Shown here: positions 8,326-16,854 of the stretch, piece by piece
How the letters are laid out: each line of letters begins with the position of its first letter
Position numbering within the stretch: the stretch's first letter is position 1
From: Dethiosulfovibrio peptidovorans
GTDB taxonomy: Bacteria; Synergistota; Synergistia; Synergistales; Dethiosulfovibrionaceae
Direction: 5' to 3'
Length of the DNA: 64,000 nucleotides
Assembly (NCBI GenBank): GCA_002748665.1
Contig: PDTB01000022.1
Span: 32,579 to 96,578, forward strand
The notes under the pieces: model-generated
Database searches by the model: none
The model's input: the letters and a program-made list of their open reading frames with translations, nothing else
What the model was told of the DNA's origin: nothing
Made by a program: the position numbers and the translations under genes

Positions 8326-9225
8326 ATGGCTGATCGAGTGTATGATCGAAAAGAGATGTTTTTGGGGGATTTGGCGACCCTGACGTGTGCTTTCCTGTGG
8401 GGAGTCTCCTTTATGGCCACCAAGGAGGTCTTAGTATACATGGGACCTCTGTGGCTGTTGACTCTTCGCTTCGGGTTCAGTGCCTTTCTGATCGGGATCG
8501 TCTCTCCACGGCGTATTCGGCATATGACCAGACGGGATGGGGTACGCGGAGGGACTATAGGACTTCTGCTTCTGGTCGCCATGGTTCTTCAGACGATAGG
8601 ACTTCAATACACCACGACGGGGAAATCGGCCTTCATCACAGCCTGCTGTGTGGTGATGGTGCCCTTTTCCACCTGGGCAGTTGCTCGGAAGAGTCCTGGT
8701 CTTAAACCCTTTATCGCATCGGGAATATGCCTGGTCGGTATAGGGATTATCTCTTTGGATGGGGCCTTGAGGCCCGGTTTGGGGGAGATGCTGACTCTCA
8801 TGTGTGCTGTTGGGTTTGCTCTCCAGATCGTCGCGATAGATCGCTTGGCTCAGGGTCGAGATGCTTTGACCTTGAGCATGGTGGAGATGGGACTGAGCGC
8901 CGTAGCCTGCCTGATCGGTGCTCTGATCATGGAACCCCTGCCCAGGCTGGATTCACTCACAGGGCTGTGGTGGCTTGTTTATCTGTCGGTAGGATGTACA
9001 TTAATTCCATACTCCCTTCAGATAAAAGCTCAACAGCTCACATCCCCTACCCATGTCACCCTTCTCCTCATGATGGAGTCGGTTTTTGCCATGATCATCG
9101 GGGTGATCTTTCTGGGAGAGGCTTTGACGCTCCGCCTTGTGATGGGCTGTGGGCTTATTTTTGTCTCCATTCTGATCGCTGAGCTGGATTTGATAGGGTG
9201 GGCGAAGCAGCGAGGAGAAACTTGA
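8326..9225 (+). CDS. DMT superfamily transporter (two EamA domains)
   Basis: The 299-aa inner-membrane protein has about ten hydrophobic segments in two repeats, each ending in the EamA-like pattern: LWGVSFMATKEVLVYMGPLWLLTLRF near the start and TLLLMMESVFAMIIGVIFLGEAL near the end. These transporters export amino acids or other small metabolites; the substrate here is unknown. ATG is preceded by GGAG. It is divergent from the epimerase operon. Confidence 0.85.
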   Translation: MADRVYDRKEMFLGDLATLTCAFLWGVSFMATKEVLVYMGPLWLLTLRFGFSAFLIGIVSPRRIRHMTRRDGVRGGTIGLLLLVAMVLQTIGLQYTTTGKSAFITACCVVMVPFSTWAVARKSPGLKPFIASGICLVGIGIISLDGALRPGLGEMLTLMCAVGFALQIVAIDRLAQGRDALTLSMVEMGLSAVACLIGALIMEPLPRLDSLTGLWWLVYLSVGCTLIPYSLQIKAQQLTSPTHVTLLLMMESVFAMIIGVIFLGEALTLRLVMGCGLIFVSILIAELDLIGWAKQRGET

Positions 9226-9363
9226 GAAATTTTTAAGATTTTTATAAAAATTCGTAATCTAAAATGCGGCTCTGGACGAGGCCCTGGATGGTCAAGTTGG
9301 AAGCGGTTTTATTGTATTTTTGTTTGGTGATAAATCTTTGTGGTTTCTGTGGGGTTTTTTTGC

Positions 9364-9391
9364 TTTCGGAATGGCAAGAAGGATGTATAAT
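9364..9391 (+). promoter_or_regulatory. Possible promoter of the AI-2E family gene
   Basis: A perfect TATAAT (9386-9391) lies 34 bases before the start codon; the best -35 is TTTCGG at 16-base spacing, a poor match. Confidence 0.4.
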
Positions 9392-9425
9392 TGGACGACA
9401 CAGACGGTTTTTAAGGAGTGGCTTG

Positions 9426-10460
9426 ATGAAAAACGTCAATATTGTGGTTGCCTGTGTTTTTATATTGACCCTGGTCGCTGTGGGGAGTGTTTTAAAAGCT
9501 ACTCAGAGCGTTATTCTTCCCTTCGTCATCGCATGGCTTCTGTCATATATTTTCAGTCCGGTCGTCCGTGCTATGGCGCGGCGAAGAATCCCCATGGTCA
9601 TCTCCATGGCGTTAGTTCTTGCCGTGTTGTTGGGCGTCTGTTTTCTCGTGGCCGTGTTCATGAACACCAGGATCGTGGCCTTTGCCTCGGCCTACCCGAA
9701 GTACTACGATCAACTGATCGCTTTGACAAAGAGTTTTACTAACAGCAAATATCTGCCTCCTGACTTTTGGGATAGTATCAACTGGGGTGAGAGCGTGGGG
9801 CGATATCTCCTGTCCCTGTCCGGCTCCTTGGTTTCCCTTTTGTCCAAGTTGGTTTTGGTCGTGGTCTTTCTGGTCTTCATGTTATTGGGAACCCCCTATG
9901 TGGAATTCAAAATAAAAAAAGCATTTTCAATTGATTCAGGGGCTCGGGTTCTCCTGATCCTTAAGGCCGTCTCGGCCCAGATTGGTCGGTATCTGACCCT
10001 TCAGTTCCTCATAAGCATGGTCACAGGTTTGTTCGTCTGGCTTTCTCTGTCGTATCTGAAAGTGGATTTCGCAGCCACTTGGGGTGTCCTGGCATTCGCT
10101 TTGAACTTTATCCCTACCATCGGTTCCATCATGGCCTCGGTGCCCCCCATCCTTCTGGCTCTTGTCCAATACTATCCCAACACCTTTCCGGCCGTGGGAG
10201 CTGCCGTCGCTCTGCTTTTCATCCAGATGATCATCGGCAACGTGGTTACCCCGAAAATCATGGGAGATACTTTGGATCTGAGCCCGGTGGTCATATTGAT
10301 TTCCCTCTTCTTTTGGGGGTGGCTCTGGGGCGTGGTGGGTGCTTTGCTCTCCGTCCCCATCGCTGCCATCATCAAGATTATCTGTGAGAACGTTGAGTCT
10401 TTGCACGTCATCGGAGTAATGATGGGTTCGGGGCGCTCCTATCGTCGAGATCTGTGTTAG
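9426..10460 (+). CDS. AI-2E family transporter (PerM/YdjX-type membrane protein)
   Basis: The 344-aa polytopic membrane protein has the usual family layout: two N-terminal helices (SVILPFVIAWLLSYIFSPVVRAMARRRIPMVISM), a soluble central segment, then paired helices with LNFIPTIGSIMASVPP and GNVVTPKIMGDTLDLSPVVILISLFFWGWLWGVVGALLSVP. The last two blocks are diagnostic. The ATG at 9426 has AAGGAG at seven bases; the frame is open upstream but without a better start. Substrates in the family range from autoinducer-2 to Na+/H+, so none is assigned. Confidence 0.88.
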   Translation: MKNVNIVVACVFILTLVAVGSVLKATQSVILPFVIAWLLSYIFSPVVRAMARRRIPMVISMALVLAVLLGVCFLVAVFMNTRIVAFASAYPKYYDQLIALTKSFTNSKYLPPDFWDSINWGESVGRYLLSLSGSLVSLLSKLVLVVVFLVFMLLGTPYVEFKIKKAFSIDSGARVLLILKAVSAQIGRYLTLQFLISMVTGLFVWLSLSYLKVDFAATWGVLAFALNFIPTIGSIMASVPPILLALVQYYPNTFPAVGAAVALLFIQMIIGNVVTPKIMGDTLDLSPVVILISLFFWGWLWGVVGALLSVPIAAIIKIICENVESLHVIGVMMGSGRSYRRDLC

Positions 10461-10493
10461 CAAAGCTGGGGTTCTGAATTAGGGGGGGTATAC

Positions 10494-11660
10494 GTGTCGA
10501 TTCGGGTCATGGAGGTACGAAGGGAAAAAAAGAACGCTGTCTTCCTGGTGGAAGGGGCCGTCTGGCGTCCTGAGGGCGGCGGGCAGCCCGGGGACTCGGG
10601 GAGCATCTCCTGGACAGGGGGCTCTGGCTCGGTGAGCAATACCAGAAAGGCTCGGGACGGTCTGCTGTATCTGGATGTTTCGAGGCTTTCTGGTGCTATC
10701 GATGTGGGGTGCGAGATCACCCTTCAAAGAGACGAGCAGCGTCGTTGGCTGCTCTCCCGAATGCATTCGGGAGAGCATGTTCTGTCCCGTGTGATGGAAA
10801 ACATCCGTCCAGATCTCAGGGTGTATAAAGTGGCTGTGGGGGAGGAGCTCACCACGATTTTTTTCCGGTATGAGGGGGTCGTCGACTGGGATTTTCTCTT
10901 TGACGCCGAGAACCAGGCCCGCACAATCATCGACGCTCAGCTGCCCGTTGAGATTGTGAAGCTCTCGCTGGACGAGGCTAAAGCCCTACCGGGACTCAAG
11001 GCCCGGTGGGATCGGGTGTCAGACGATACTATCCGGGTGGTCCGTATTCCCGGCTTCGACCTGAACGCCTGCTCAGGCAGCCACGTCTCCGATACAGGGG
11101 AAATTGGTACCATCTCGGTCGAGTCCTTCAAAGGATCGGCTCCCGAATGGGAGGTCACCTTCTCCATATCAAGTGATCGAGATCGTGACTTGGCGAGAGG
11201 AATGCGTCGAGTGCTCTCCCAGCTTCACTGTCGTCCCGACGAGATCGTCAAGCTGGTGGAGCGTCTGGGCACCGAGAACGCCACACTTAGGAAGCAGCTT
11301 CAGAAGCTCCAGCCCTACGTATTCCTGCCTTGGGAGGAACGTCTTATCGGTTCGCTCTCCTGCGATGTGGTCCATGTCGTGGGACTTCCTCGGGAGCTCG
11401 TTGCTGCCGAGGCTCGAAAGAAAATGCGGGAAGCTGGAGATCGGTTAGTTCTGGCCATCGCCGACAACGGAGAGAGCCATGCAGTTCCCTTTATTTTATG
11501 TTGGGGAGGTTCTGTGAATGTGGATGTGAGGGCACTCTTGAACTGCGAGGCTTTAGGGGCTCGTGGAGGAGGAAAAGGTGGAATCCTCTCCGGCCAAACG
11601 AAATGTCGTTCTCTGGATGTTTGGTTAAAAGCCTGTTCTGATGCCTGTTCTGTGACGTGA
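10494..11660 (+). CDS. Alanyl-tRNA editing protein (AlaX-L-like)
   Basis: The 388-aa protein resembles the stand-alone editing half of alanyl-tRNA synthetase, which hydrolyses mischarged Ser- or Gly-tRNA(Ala). The N-terminal beta-barrel has WRPEGGGQPGDSG. The zinc site is split between HSGEH (HxxxH, near residue 87) and CSGSH (CxxxH, near residue 190). A coiled-coil-like segment and a C-terminal DHHA1-like region with LGARGGGKGG follow. GTG start at 10494 with a G-rich ribosome site. It follows the AI-2E gene after 33 bases and precedes a strong terminator. Confidence 0.85.
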   Translation: MSIRVMEVRREKKNAVFLVEGAVWRPEGGGQPGDSGSISWTGGSGSVSNTRKARDGLLYLDVSRLSGAIDVGCEITLQRDEQRRWLLSRMHSGEHVLSRVMENIRPDLRVYKVAVGEELTTIFFRYEGVVDWDFLFDAENQARTIIDAQLPVEIVKLSLDEAKALPGLKARWDRVSDDTIRVVRIPGFDLNACSGSHVSDTGEIGTISVESFKGSAPEWEVTFSISSDRDRDLARGMRRVLSQLHCRPDEIVKLVERLGTENATLRKQLQKLQPYVFLPWEERLIGSLSCDVVHVVGLPRELVAAEARKKMREAGDRLVLAIADNGESHAVPFILCWGGSVNVDVRALLNCEALGARGGGKGGILSGQTKCRSLDVWLKACSDACSVT

Positions 11661-11686
11661 ACCCTGAAATTTGTCGCAAATCCTCT

Positions 11687-11730
11687 CGGGAGAAGAAGTC
11701 CGTCCAGGACCTTTTCTCCCGTTTGTTTTT
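11687..11730 (+). terminator. Rho-independent terminator after the alaX-like gene
   Basis: CGGGAGAAG pairs with CTTTTCTCCCG through an inner GTCC/GGAC stem, followed by TTTGTTTTT. Confidence 0.85.
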
Positions 11731-11757
11731 GAAGGGCTATGCTATGCTTGATATGGT
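11729..11757 (+). promoter_or_regulatory. Probable promoter of the DUF134-NifX operon
   Basis: TTGAAG and TATGGT with a 17-base spacer, directly after the terminator and 70 bases before the operon's first start codon. Confidence 0.5.
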
Positions 11758-11826
11758 TATTGATATATGTCAAAAACTCGGGTAAGATGACTGAAGGAGA
11801 TAACGAAATGATTTGGAGGTGTGTCG

Positions 11827-12585
11827 ATGGTTCGACCTATAAAATCCAGAACGGTGTGTGCTTTGCCGAAAAATAAGGTCTTTGGACCTCTTGGATGGTA
11901 TCGAGGGCGTGGACTTGTCGTTATAACAGTAGACGAGTACGAGACTCTTCGGCTTATCGACGACGAGGGATTGACACAGCAGGAATGCTGCGAACATATT
12001 GGCGTAGGGCGAACGACCGTACAGGCCATGTACGACCGGGCGAGAGGAAAGCTGGCCGATTGTCTGGTTAATGGGAAGCGCCTACTCATTGAGGGGGGAG
12101 AGTTTACCCTCTGTTCGGGCAATCATGGGAGATCTCGAAGACGGGCGTGTTGTTGGGCTCGAGAAAAGAGAGACGAGCTCTGTCTTATGCACCAGAGCGA
12201 TAGACGAGAAGGGAGTTGGAGAATGAGCGTTGCTATCCCGGTCAATGACGACCGAGTTACCGTAGCCGGAACCTTGGGGAGAGCTCCATTGTTTGCCTTG
12301 ATTGACCTGGAAGCTGATCAGGTTCAATTCAAAATCAACCCTGGAGCCGATAGTCAGGGTGGCACTGGAATCAAGGTTGCCCAGACCCTTTTGGATTGGG
12401 GCGTTCAGGCTGTGGTGACGCCTCAGTGCGGTGAAAATGCCGCCAACGTGCTTCAGGCTGGAGAGGTGGAGCTGTTTCTGGCCCGAGGAGGCGATCTCTC
12501 GGACAACGTGTCGGCTTATCGGGAAGGGACGTTGCAAAAACTCAGTGAGGTTCATGAGGGATATCATGGTCGCGGGGGAGATTGA
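11827..12585 (+). CDS. DUF134 HTH - NifX/NifB-type FeMo-cofactor domain fusion
   Basis: The 252-aa protein opens with a DUF134 sigma-like HTH (MVRPIKSRTVCALP, then TVDEYETLRLIDDEGLTQQECCEHIGVGRTTVQAMYDRARGKLA). After a Cys/Arg-rich linker comes a Nitro_FeMo-Co domain (VAIPVNDD, GRAPLFALIDLE, GGTGIKVAQTLLDWGVQAVVTPQCGENAANVL). The ATG at 11827 has GGAGG at seven bases; a GTG six bases earlier is too close. Such fusions head small operons in anaerobes containing MinD-like 4Fe-4S ATPases. A metallocluster-linked regulator or carrier is likely, but there are no nitrogenase genes here. Confidence 0.88.
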   Translation: MVRPIKSRTVCALPKNKVFGPLGWYRGRGLVVITVDEYETLRLIDDEGLTQQECCEHIGVGRTTVQAMYDRARGKLADCLVNGKRLLIEGGEFTLCSGNHGRSRRRACCWAREKRDELCLMHQSDRREGSWRMSVAIPVNDDRVTVAGTLGRAPLFALIDLEADQVQFKINPGADSQGGTGIKVAQTLLDWGVQAVVTPQCGENAANVLQAGEVELFLARGGDLSDNVSAYREGTLQKLSEVHEGYHGRGGD

Positions 12586-12587
12586 CC

Positions 12588-12896
12588 ATGCAGACTCGAT
12601 TCATAAAAAACGTGTCGGCTGGGACGTGGAATATCATTCTCCGAAAGGTTCCCGATCAGGCCATCCGGGAACGCATAAAGCGGGGGGAGTTCAGTGCTCT
12701 CGGGGTCTGTCAGGGCTTGTTGGCCGATATTCTGGTTGCCGGGGACATGGCGGAGAAGAGTTCGAACGTTTGGGTGGCTGAGATCCAGGGAACTTGCCCT
12801 CAACATATAGTATGTCTGGGGATTTTTGGGGATACCAGTGCCGTCGAAAACGCTCTTGAGGCCGTTACATGCTATGGAGCTTCGGAAAAAAATTGA
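12588..12896 (+). CDS. Small protein resembling a circularly permuted BMC (EutS/PduU-like) domain
   Basis: A 102-aa protein starting at ATG 12588 with GGGGGAG seven bases upstream. The segment SALGVCQGLLADILVAGDMA, then SSNVWVAEIQG and CLGIFGDTSAVENALEAV, aligns by eye with EutS/PduU ([20 protein letters not shown] ... VIYGSVGAVEEAL). That is a bacterial microcompartment shell fold in the permuted order. No other shell or encapsulated-enzyme genes are nearby; the neighbours are NifX-type and MinD-ferredoxin proteins. If the fold is right it may be a free-standing BMC-fold protein with a non-shell role. The homology call is from memory, not a search. Confidence 0.6.
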   Translation: MQTRFIKNVSAGTWNIILRKVPDQAIRERIKRGEFSALGVCQGLLADILVAGDMAEKSSNVWVAEIQGTCPQHIVCLGIFGDTSAVENALEAVTCYGASEKN

Positions 12897-13738
12897 AGAT
12901 CGCTGTGCTCAGCGGAAAAGGAGGAACCGGTAAGACCTTTGTCTCGGTGAATCTCTCGGCTGCAGCCGATCGGTCTGTGTACGTGGATTGCGATGTGGAG
13001 GAGCCTAACGGTCATCTGTTCTTTCGGCCCGATCCGGAGGGACGGAGCGTCGTCACCGTGCCCCTGCCTCAATTCGACCAGAGCCGATGCACCGGTTGTC
13101 GGATCTGTGTTGACTTCTGTGCCTTTAACGCCCTGGCTTTTGTGGGGGCGAAACCCCGTCTTTTCCCGGATCTTTGTCATTCCTGCGGCGGTTGTCTGAG
13201 CCTCTGTCCCCACGGAGCCGTGACGGAGGTCCCTCACGTGGTTGGAGAGGTCCGAAAAGGCCGGTCCGGCAACGTAACCGTCCTGAGCGGGTTCATGAAG
13301 ACAGGAACAGTATCGGGAACGCCTGTTATCCGAGAGCTCTATCATCAGGTGGCGAAGGAGGTAGACGATCTCGTCGTGCTGGACTGCCCGCCTGGAAGCG
13401 CCTGTTTAGTCATGGAGAGCATCAGGGACGCCGATGTCTGCGTGTTGGTGGCAGAGTCCACGGTTTTCGGGGCCCATAACCTGGTTATGGTCCGTGAGTT
13501 AGTGGAAAAGTTCGGGAAACCCTTCGGCGTCGTGCTGAACAAATGCGACGGCAAAGTAAACCCATCGGAAAATATCTGTGTCCGTGATCGACTGCCTGTC
13601 CTTGCTCGAATTCCCTTTGACGCCGATCTGGGGAGCCTGAACTCCGACGGTGGTATCGCCGTTCGGGAACTTCCAGACTACAGGGACCGGTTTGCGGCGA
13701 TCCTGGAAGCTGTCGAGACGGTTGGGATGAACAGATGA
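12869..13738 (+). CDS. MinD/Mrp-like P-loop ATPase with two inserted 4Fe-4S motifs (1)
   Basis: The 289-aa protein has a deviant Walker A SGKGGTGKTF, then CTGCRICVDFC and CHSCGGCLSLCP, each CxxCxxCxxxC, then VVLDCPPGS (Walker B-like) and VLNKCD. This family binds Fe-S clusters and ATP and is often paired with NifX-like proteins in anaerobes. The start could be ATG 12869, overlapping the previous gene by 28 bases behind a weak TGAGG, or TTG 12893 overlapping its stop; both leave the P-loop intact. It overlaps the next, paralogous gene by four bases. Confidence 0.9.
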   Translation: MLWSFGKKLKIAVLSGKGGTGKTFVSVNLSAAADRSVYVDCDVEEPNGHLFFRPDPEGRSVVTVPLPQFDQSRCTGCRICVDFCAFNALAFVGAKPRLFPDLCHSCGGCLSLCPHGAVTEVPHVVGEVRKGRSGNVTVLSGFMKTGTVSGTPVIRELYHQVAKEVDDLVVLDCPPGSACLVMESIRDADVCVLVAESTVFGAHNLVMVRELVEKFGKPFGVVLNKCDGKVNPSENICVRDRLPVLARIPFDADLGSLNSDGGIAVRELPDYRDRFAAILEAVETVGMNR

Positions 13739-14613
13739 AACAGCTGCTCATCATAAGTGGAAAAGGCGGTACGGGAAAGACGACCATTGCCGGAGCCTTC
13801 ATCCGTCTCTCCGAGGCCAGAGCGTTTGCTGACTGTGACGTCGACGCTCCTAACCTTCATCTGATGTACCCTGGGATGAGCTCCGAGATGAGCGATTTTT
13901 ACGGAATGCCCACGGCCGTTATTTACGAAGATAGGTGTGTGGGATGTGACGTCTGTCGGGAGAGCTGTCGCTTTGATGCGATCAGGGAAACCGATGGAAA
14001 ATGGGTGGTCGATCCATACGCCTGCGAAGGATGTGGACTTTGCGCAGCCCTCTGTCCAGAGGGTGCTGTCCGTATGGAGCCGTCTGTCGCTGGCGATCTA
14101 ACGCTATACCGAGACAACGACAGGGTTTTTTCCAGCGCTCGGCTTCGGATGGGTAGCGGAACCTCGGGGAAATTGGTCTCTCGGGTCAAGAGGCGGATGA
14201 TCGAGGAGGCTCCTCGGACCGATCTGGCCGTGATCGATGGCTCGCCGGGAATCGGTTGTCCTGTCGTCGCCTCCATGAGTGGTGTCCACATGGCTCTTGT
14301 TGTCACCGAGCCGTCCATCTCGGGGCTCAGTGATCTGGAGCGTATCGTACGAACCGGTCAGCATTTTGGTATCGCCATGGCTGTCTGTGTCAATCGATGG
14401 GATATCAATGAAAAGAATACCGAACGGATCGAGAGATACTGTGAAAAGAGAGGACTCCTCTGTCTTGGGCGAATTCCCTTCGATGAGGCGGCGGGAGAAG
14501 CTATAAACAGAGGGATAACGCTGGTGGACGTGGATTGTCCTGCAGGTATGGCTGTGAGATGTCTGTTCGATCGAGTCCTCCGTCTCTTGATGAGGGATTC
14601 GGATGGAAAATAA
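13735..14613 (+). CDS. MinD/Mrp-like P-loop ATPase with two inserted 4Fe-4S motifs (2)
   Basis: The 292-aa paralogue of the preceding gene has SGKGGTGKTT, CVGCDVCRESC and CEGCGLCAALCP, then LAVIDGSPGIGCP and VCVNRWD. The two genes overlap as ATGA, so they are translated together and probably work as a pair. The conserved arrangement with a DUF134-NifX protein upstream and a NifX protein downstream suggests handling of an iron-sulfur or iron-molybdenum-like cluster, or redox-dependent control. The exact role is not established. Confidence 0.9.
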   Translation: MKQLLIISGKGGTGKTTIAGAFIRLSEARAFADCDVDAPNLHLMYPGMSSEMSDFYGMPTAVIYEDRCVGCDVCRESCRFDAIRETDGKWVVDPYACEGCGLCAALCPEGAVRMEPSVAGDLTLYRDNDRVFSSARLRMGSGTSGKLVSRVKRRMIEEAPRTDLAVIDGSPGIGCPVVASMSGVHMALVVTEPSISGLSDLERIVRTGQHFGIAMAVCVNRWDINEKNTERIERYCEKRGLLCLGRIPFDEAAGEAINRGITLVDVDCPAGMAVRCLFDRVLRLLMRDSDGK

Positions 14614-14632
14614 CGATGAGAGGGAGAGTGTT

Positions 14633-14992
14633 ATGAAAAAAATTGCCGTGGCGTGTCAGGAGAAAAAAGTAGCCCAACATTTCGGCCACTGTGAGGGCTT
14701 TTGGATTTTCACCGTGGAGGGCGATCACTTCAGATCGGAGGAGTTGGTCAGCAATCCCGGCCACAAGCCAGGATTCCTGCCCAACTTTCTGGCTGATCGG
14801 GGTGTGGACGTGATCATCAGCGGCGGTATGGGGAGGGGAGCCGTGGAAATTTTTGAGGGACGTGGCATAAAGGTTGTTGTGGGTGCCTCAGGTGATTGTA
14901 GAGAATCGGTCGAAGCGTATCTCAAAGGCGAGCTCGTCTCGACAGGGGCGGTCTGTCAGGAGCATTCCTACTCTGATGAATGTGGAGATTGA
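14633..14992 (+). CDS. NifX/NifB-type dinitrogenase iron-molybdenum cofactor family protein
   Basis: This 119-aa single-domain protein reads MKKIAVACQEKKVAQHFGHCEGFWIFTVE, then PNFLADRGVDVIISGGMGRGAVEIFEGRGIKVVVGASGD, the typical Nitro_FeMo-Co fold. ATG 14633 has GGGAG six bases upstream and fits the domain start; an in-frame ATG at 14603 is possible but overlaps the previous gene and lacks a site. The C-terminus has Cys and His residues (CQEHSYSDECGD). It closes the operon begun at 11827 and may be the partner of the NifX domain fused to DUF134. Confidence 0.88.
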   Translation: MKKIAVACQEKKVAQHFGHCEGFWIFTVEGDHFRSEELVSNPGHKPGFLPNFLADRGVDVIISGGMGRGAVEIFEGRGIKVVVGASGDCRESVEAYLKGELVSTGAVCQEHSYSDECGD

Positions 14993-15107
14993 GGTTTTCG
15001 TGACACCCTTGCTGGTTTGAGCCTCCAACGTCCACCTTTTTGTGAAAGGGCTGTATACTCACTTTGACAAAGAGCCTTTACTAGAGAGAAAATGTGTATG
15101 GGGGGGT

Positions 15108-15731
15108 ATGCGTATGGGAAGATGGCTGGCGGGTGCATGCCGGCTTTTGGGCGCGGTCTACGTTCCAGAGGAGGTGATGGATCGTCCGGGGGAGTTCCTT
15201 CTTCACATCTCGGATACGCCGTCGCCCTTTTTTTCGGATTTGGCTCGGATCATTGCTAAGGTGAAACCGGCTTGGGTGGTCCACACCGGAGATCTGGTGG
15301 ACCAAATCAAGCTGGAGATCTATCCTGCTCGGATTGAAGGATATCGGACCAAGCTTCGCCGACTGGCTAAACTGTTGGATGGTGGTTCGGCTCGGGGGGC
15401 TTTCCAGGCTGTTATTGTGCTGGGAAACCACGATCATGGGCCGACGGTTCAGGATTTTTTCCCTCACTGTCATGTGGTGAACGATGTGGGGGCTTTTCAG
15501 GTTTACGGTTGGGATTTTGTCGTGAGTCACTACGCCTGGAAACTGCCCGACCGTCCTGAGGCGGTAGGGCTCTTCGGCCACGATCTCTCAGTTCCGTCGG
15601 GTGATATTCGAGGATTGAACGGCCTGACCGATATCAACCTTTTTTCCCTTAAGACCGGAGGAGTCTATCGCATCAAATACCCGGGGTATCTCGACGATAT
15701 GCGTCAGCTCAAGAGACGAGTCAGTTTGTAA
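15108..15731 (+). CDS. Calcineurin-like metallophosphoesterase
   Basis: The protein (207 aa from ATG 15108) carries the metallophosphoesterase motifs in order: HISDTP, VVHTGDLVDQ, VLGNHDHG and VSHYAW. The GNHD/E block and dinuclear-metal Asp/His residues are intact. A GTG at 15042 would add 22 residues, but ATG 15108 follows a G-rich site and starts close to the fold. Family members hydrolyse phosphomonoesters, cyclic nucleotides or nucleotide diesters; no clue to substrate is visible. It lies 42 bases upstream of an unknown gene on the same strand. Confidence 0.82.
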   Translation: MRMGRWLAGACRLLGAVYVPEEVMDRPGEFLLHISDTPSPFFSDLARIIAKVKPAWVVHTGDLVDQIKLEIYPARIEGYRTKLRRLAKLLDGGSARGAFQAVIVLGNHDHGPTVQDFFPHCHVVNDVGAFQVYGWDFVVSHYAWKLPDRPEAVGLFGHDLSVPSGDIRGLNGLTDINLFSLKTGGVYRIKYPGYLDDMRQLKRRVSL

Positions 15732-15773
15732 TCGTTCGTAAGGGATGGAGACGAACGAAAGGAGGTCTCGGCT

Positions 15774-16778
15774 ATGTTGTCCATAGTCAGAAGCGGCCCG
15801 AGGGTTGTTCAAATAGAGGGAGATGAGGATGCCATTCTGAAATGGTTGGAGCCTCGTTTTTCCTGTCGTCAGGCTCCGAAGGAACATGTATTCGACGGTA
15901 TGGGGGAAGACAGTACCGTGTTGATCCTTGGGGCAAAGGAACCCCAGAGATATGTGGCTGTTGATAGTTTCCCTGACGTGATCATGGCAACCATGTTAAC
16001 CGAGAGGGCTTGCTCCATGGTGTCGTCAGTCCGGCGTTTCCCGAGAAGCATCCTGTTTCGGGTTCACGGCGACTACCGACCGGTTATGGAGGACATCGCT
16101 AAGGACTTTCACGGCGAGATCGCTCCTCTGGATAGACTCTGGGACTGGAGCTCGGATCACGGTGTGCTCATCTGTTTTACGGAAAAGTCTCTGACGAAGT
16201 CCCTGGTCACCAGCGATGTAGCGGACCACGTCGTATGCATACCTATGCCTCACGAGGCTTTGAGGACCAGGCTTCGTCGACGGGCGCTCTATCTCTTCAA
16301 CCGAAGTATGGATAAATCCGAGTGGCGGTATCTGGAGATCCGTATCTACGATGCCTACGGACGGTACCGTCTTCACGTGGAACGTCTGACCAAGGCTTTG
16401 GAGGACCTGGAGCTTGGGTTACTTGTGGGAGAGGGATGGGGGAAGGATTACGCACATATCCTTATGCCGGTCTCGGTCTACTGCCTCCGCCTCTTCTCCT
16501 ATTTTGATCCCAAAATCGTCAAAAAAGTCTTGATCGGTCTTGAGTACGTTGAGGGTGATCAACGATTTGCTGACTTCGACCTGTACGAGACCAAGCGCAA
16601 GATCAGCTGGACTGACGTCAACTCCGGGGGGAAAATAGATAGAATGGCGCTAGGGGCCGCCATGAGGGAGGAAATCAGGCGGACTATGGACCCCGATCAG
16701 CTTGAAGATCTGGATCGGCTGGAAGCAGAGATCCTGGCTAAGGCCAGGCGCTCTCCTGGGGAGACCCGGTGGAACTGA
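15774..16778 (+). CDS. Uncharacterised protein
   Basis: I do not recognise this 334-aa protein. It has no signal peptide, membrane helix or familiar motif. It is mixed alpha/beta with a basic stretch near the middle (ALRTRLRRRALYLFNRSMDKSEWRYLEIR) and a charged, helical C-terminus (REEIRRTMDPDQLEDLDRLEAEILAKARR). AAGGAGG precedes the ATG at good spacing, so it is certainly translated. It follows the metallophosphoesterase gene by 42 bases and probably shares its transcript, ending at a long hairpin. Confidence 0.75.
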   Translation: MLSIVRSGPRVVQIEGDEDAILKWLEPRFSCRQAPKEHVFDGMGEDSTVLILGAKEPQRYVAVDSFPDVIMATMLTERACSMVSSVRRFPRSILFRVHGDYRPVMEDIAKDFHGEIAPLDRLWDWSSDHGVLICFTEKSLTKSLVTSDVADHVVCIPMPHEALRTRLRRRALYLFNRSMDKSEWRYLEIRIYDAYGRYRLHVERLTKALEDLELGLLVGEGWGKDYAHILMPVSVYCLRLFSYFDPKIVKKVLIGLEYVEGDQRFADFDLYETKRKISWTDVNSGGKIDRMALGAAMREEIRRTMDPDQLEDLDRLEAEILAKARRSPGETRWN

Positions 16779-16792
16779 GCGTATAGAGGCGT

Positions 16793-16838
16793 ACTGACTG
16801 AACCGGAGGCGTGTGAACATGCCTCCGGTTCAGTCAGT
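16793..16838. terminator. Bidirectional hairpin between convergent genes
   Basis: A perfect 18-base-pair stem (ACTGACTGAACCGGAGGC with its complement) closes a 10-base loop between the stop codons of convergent genes. No clear U-run follows on either side, so it may act as a transcript-end stabiliser. Confidence 0.7.
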
Positions 16839-16854
16839 GTGGTTATGAAGTGAT

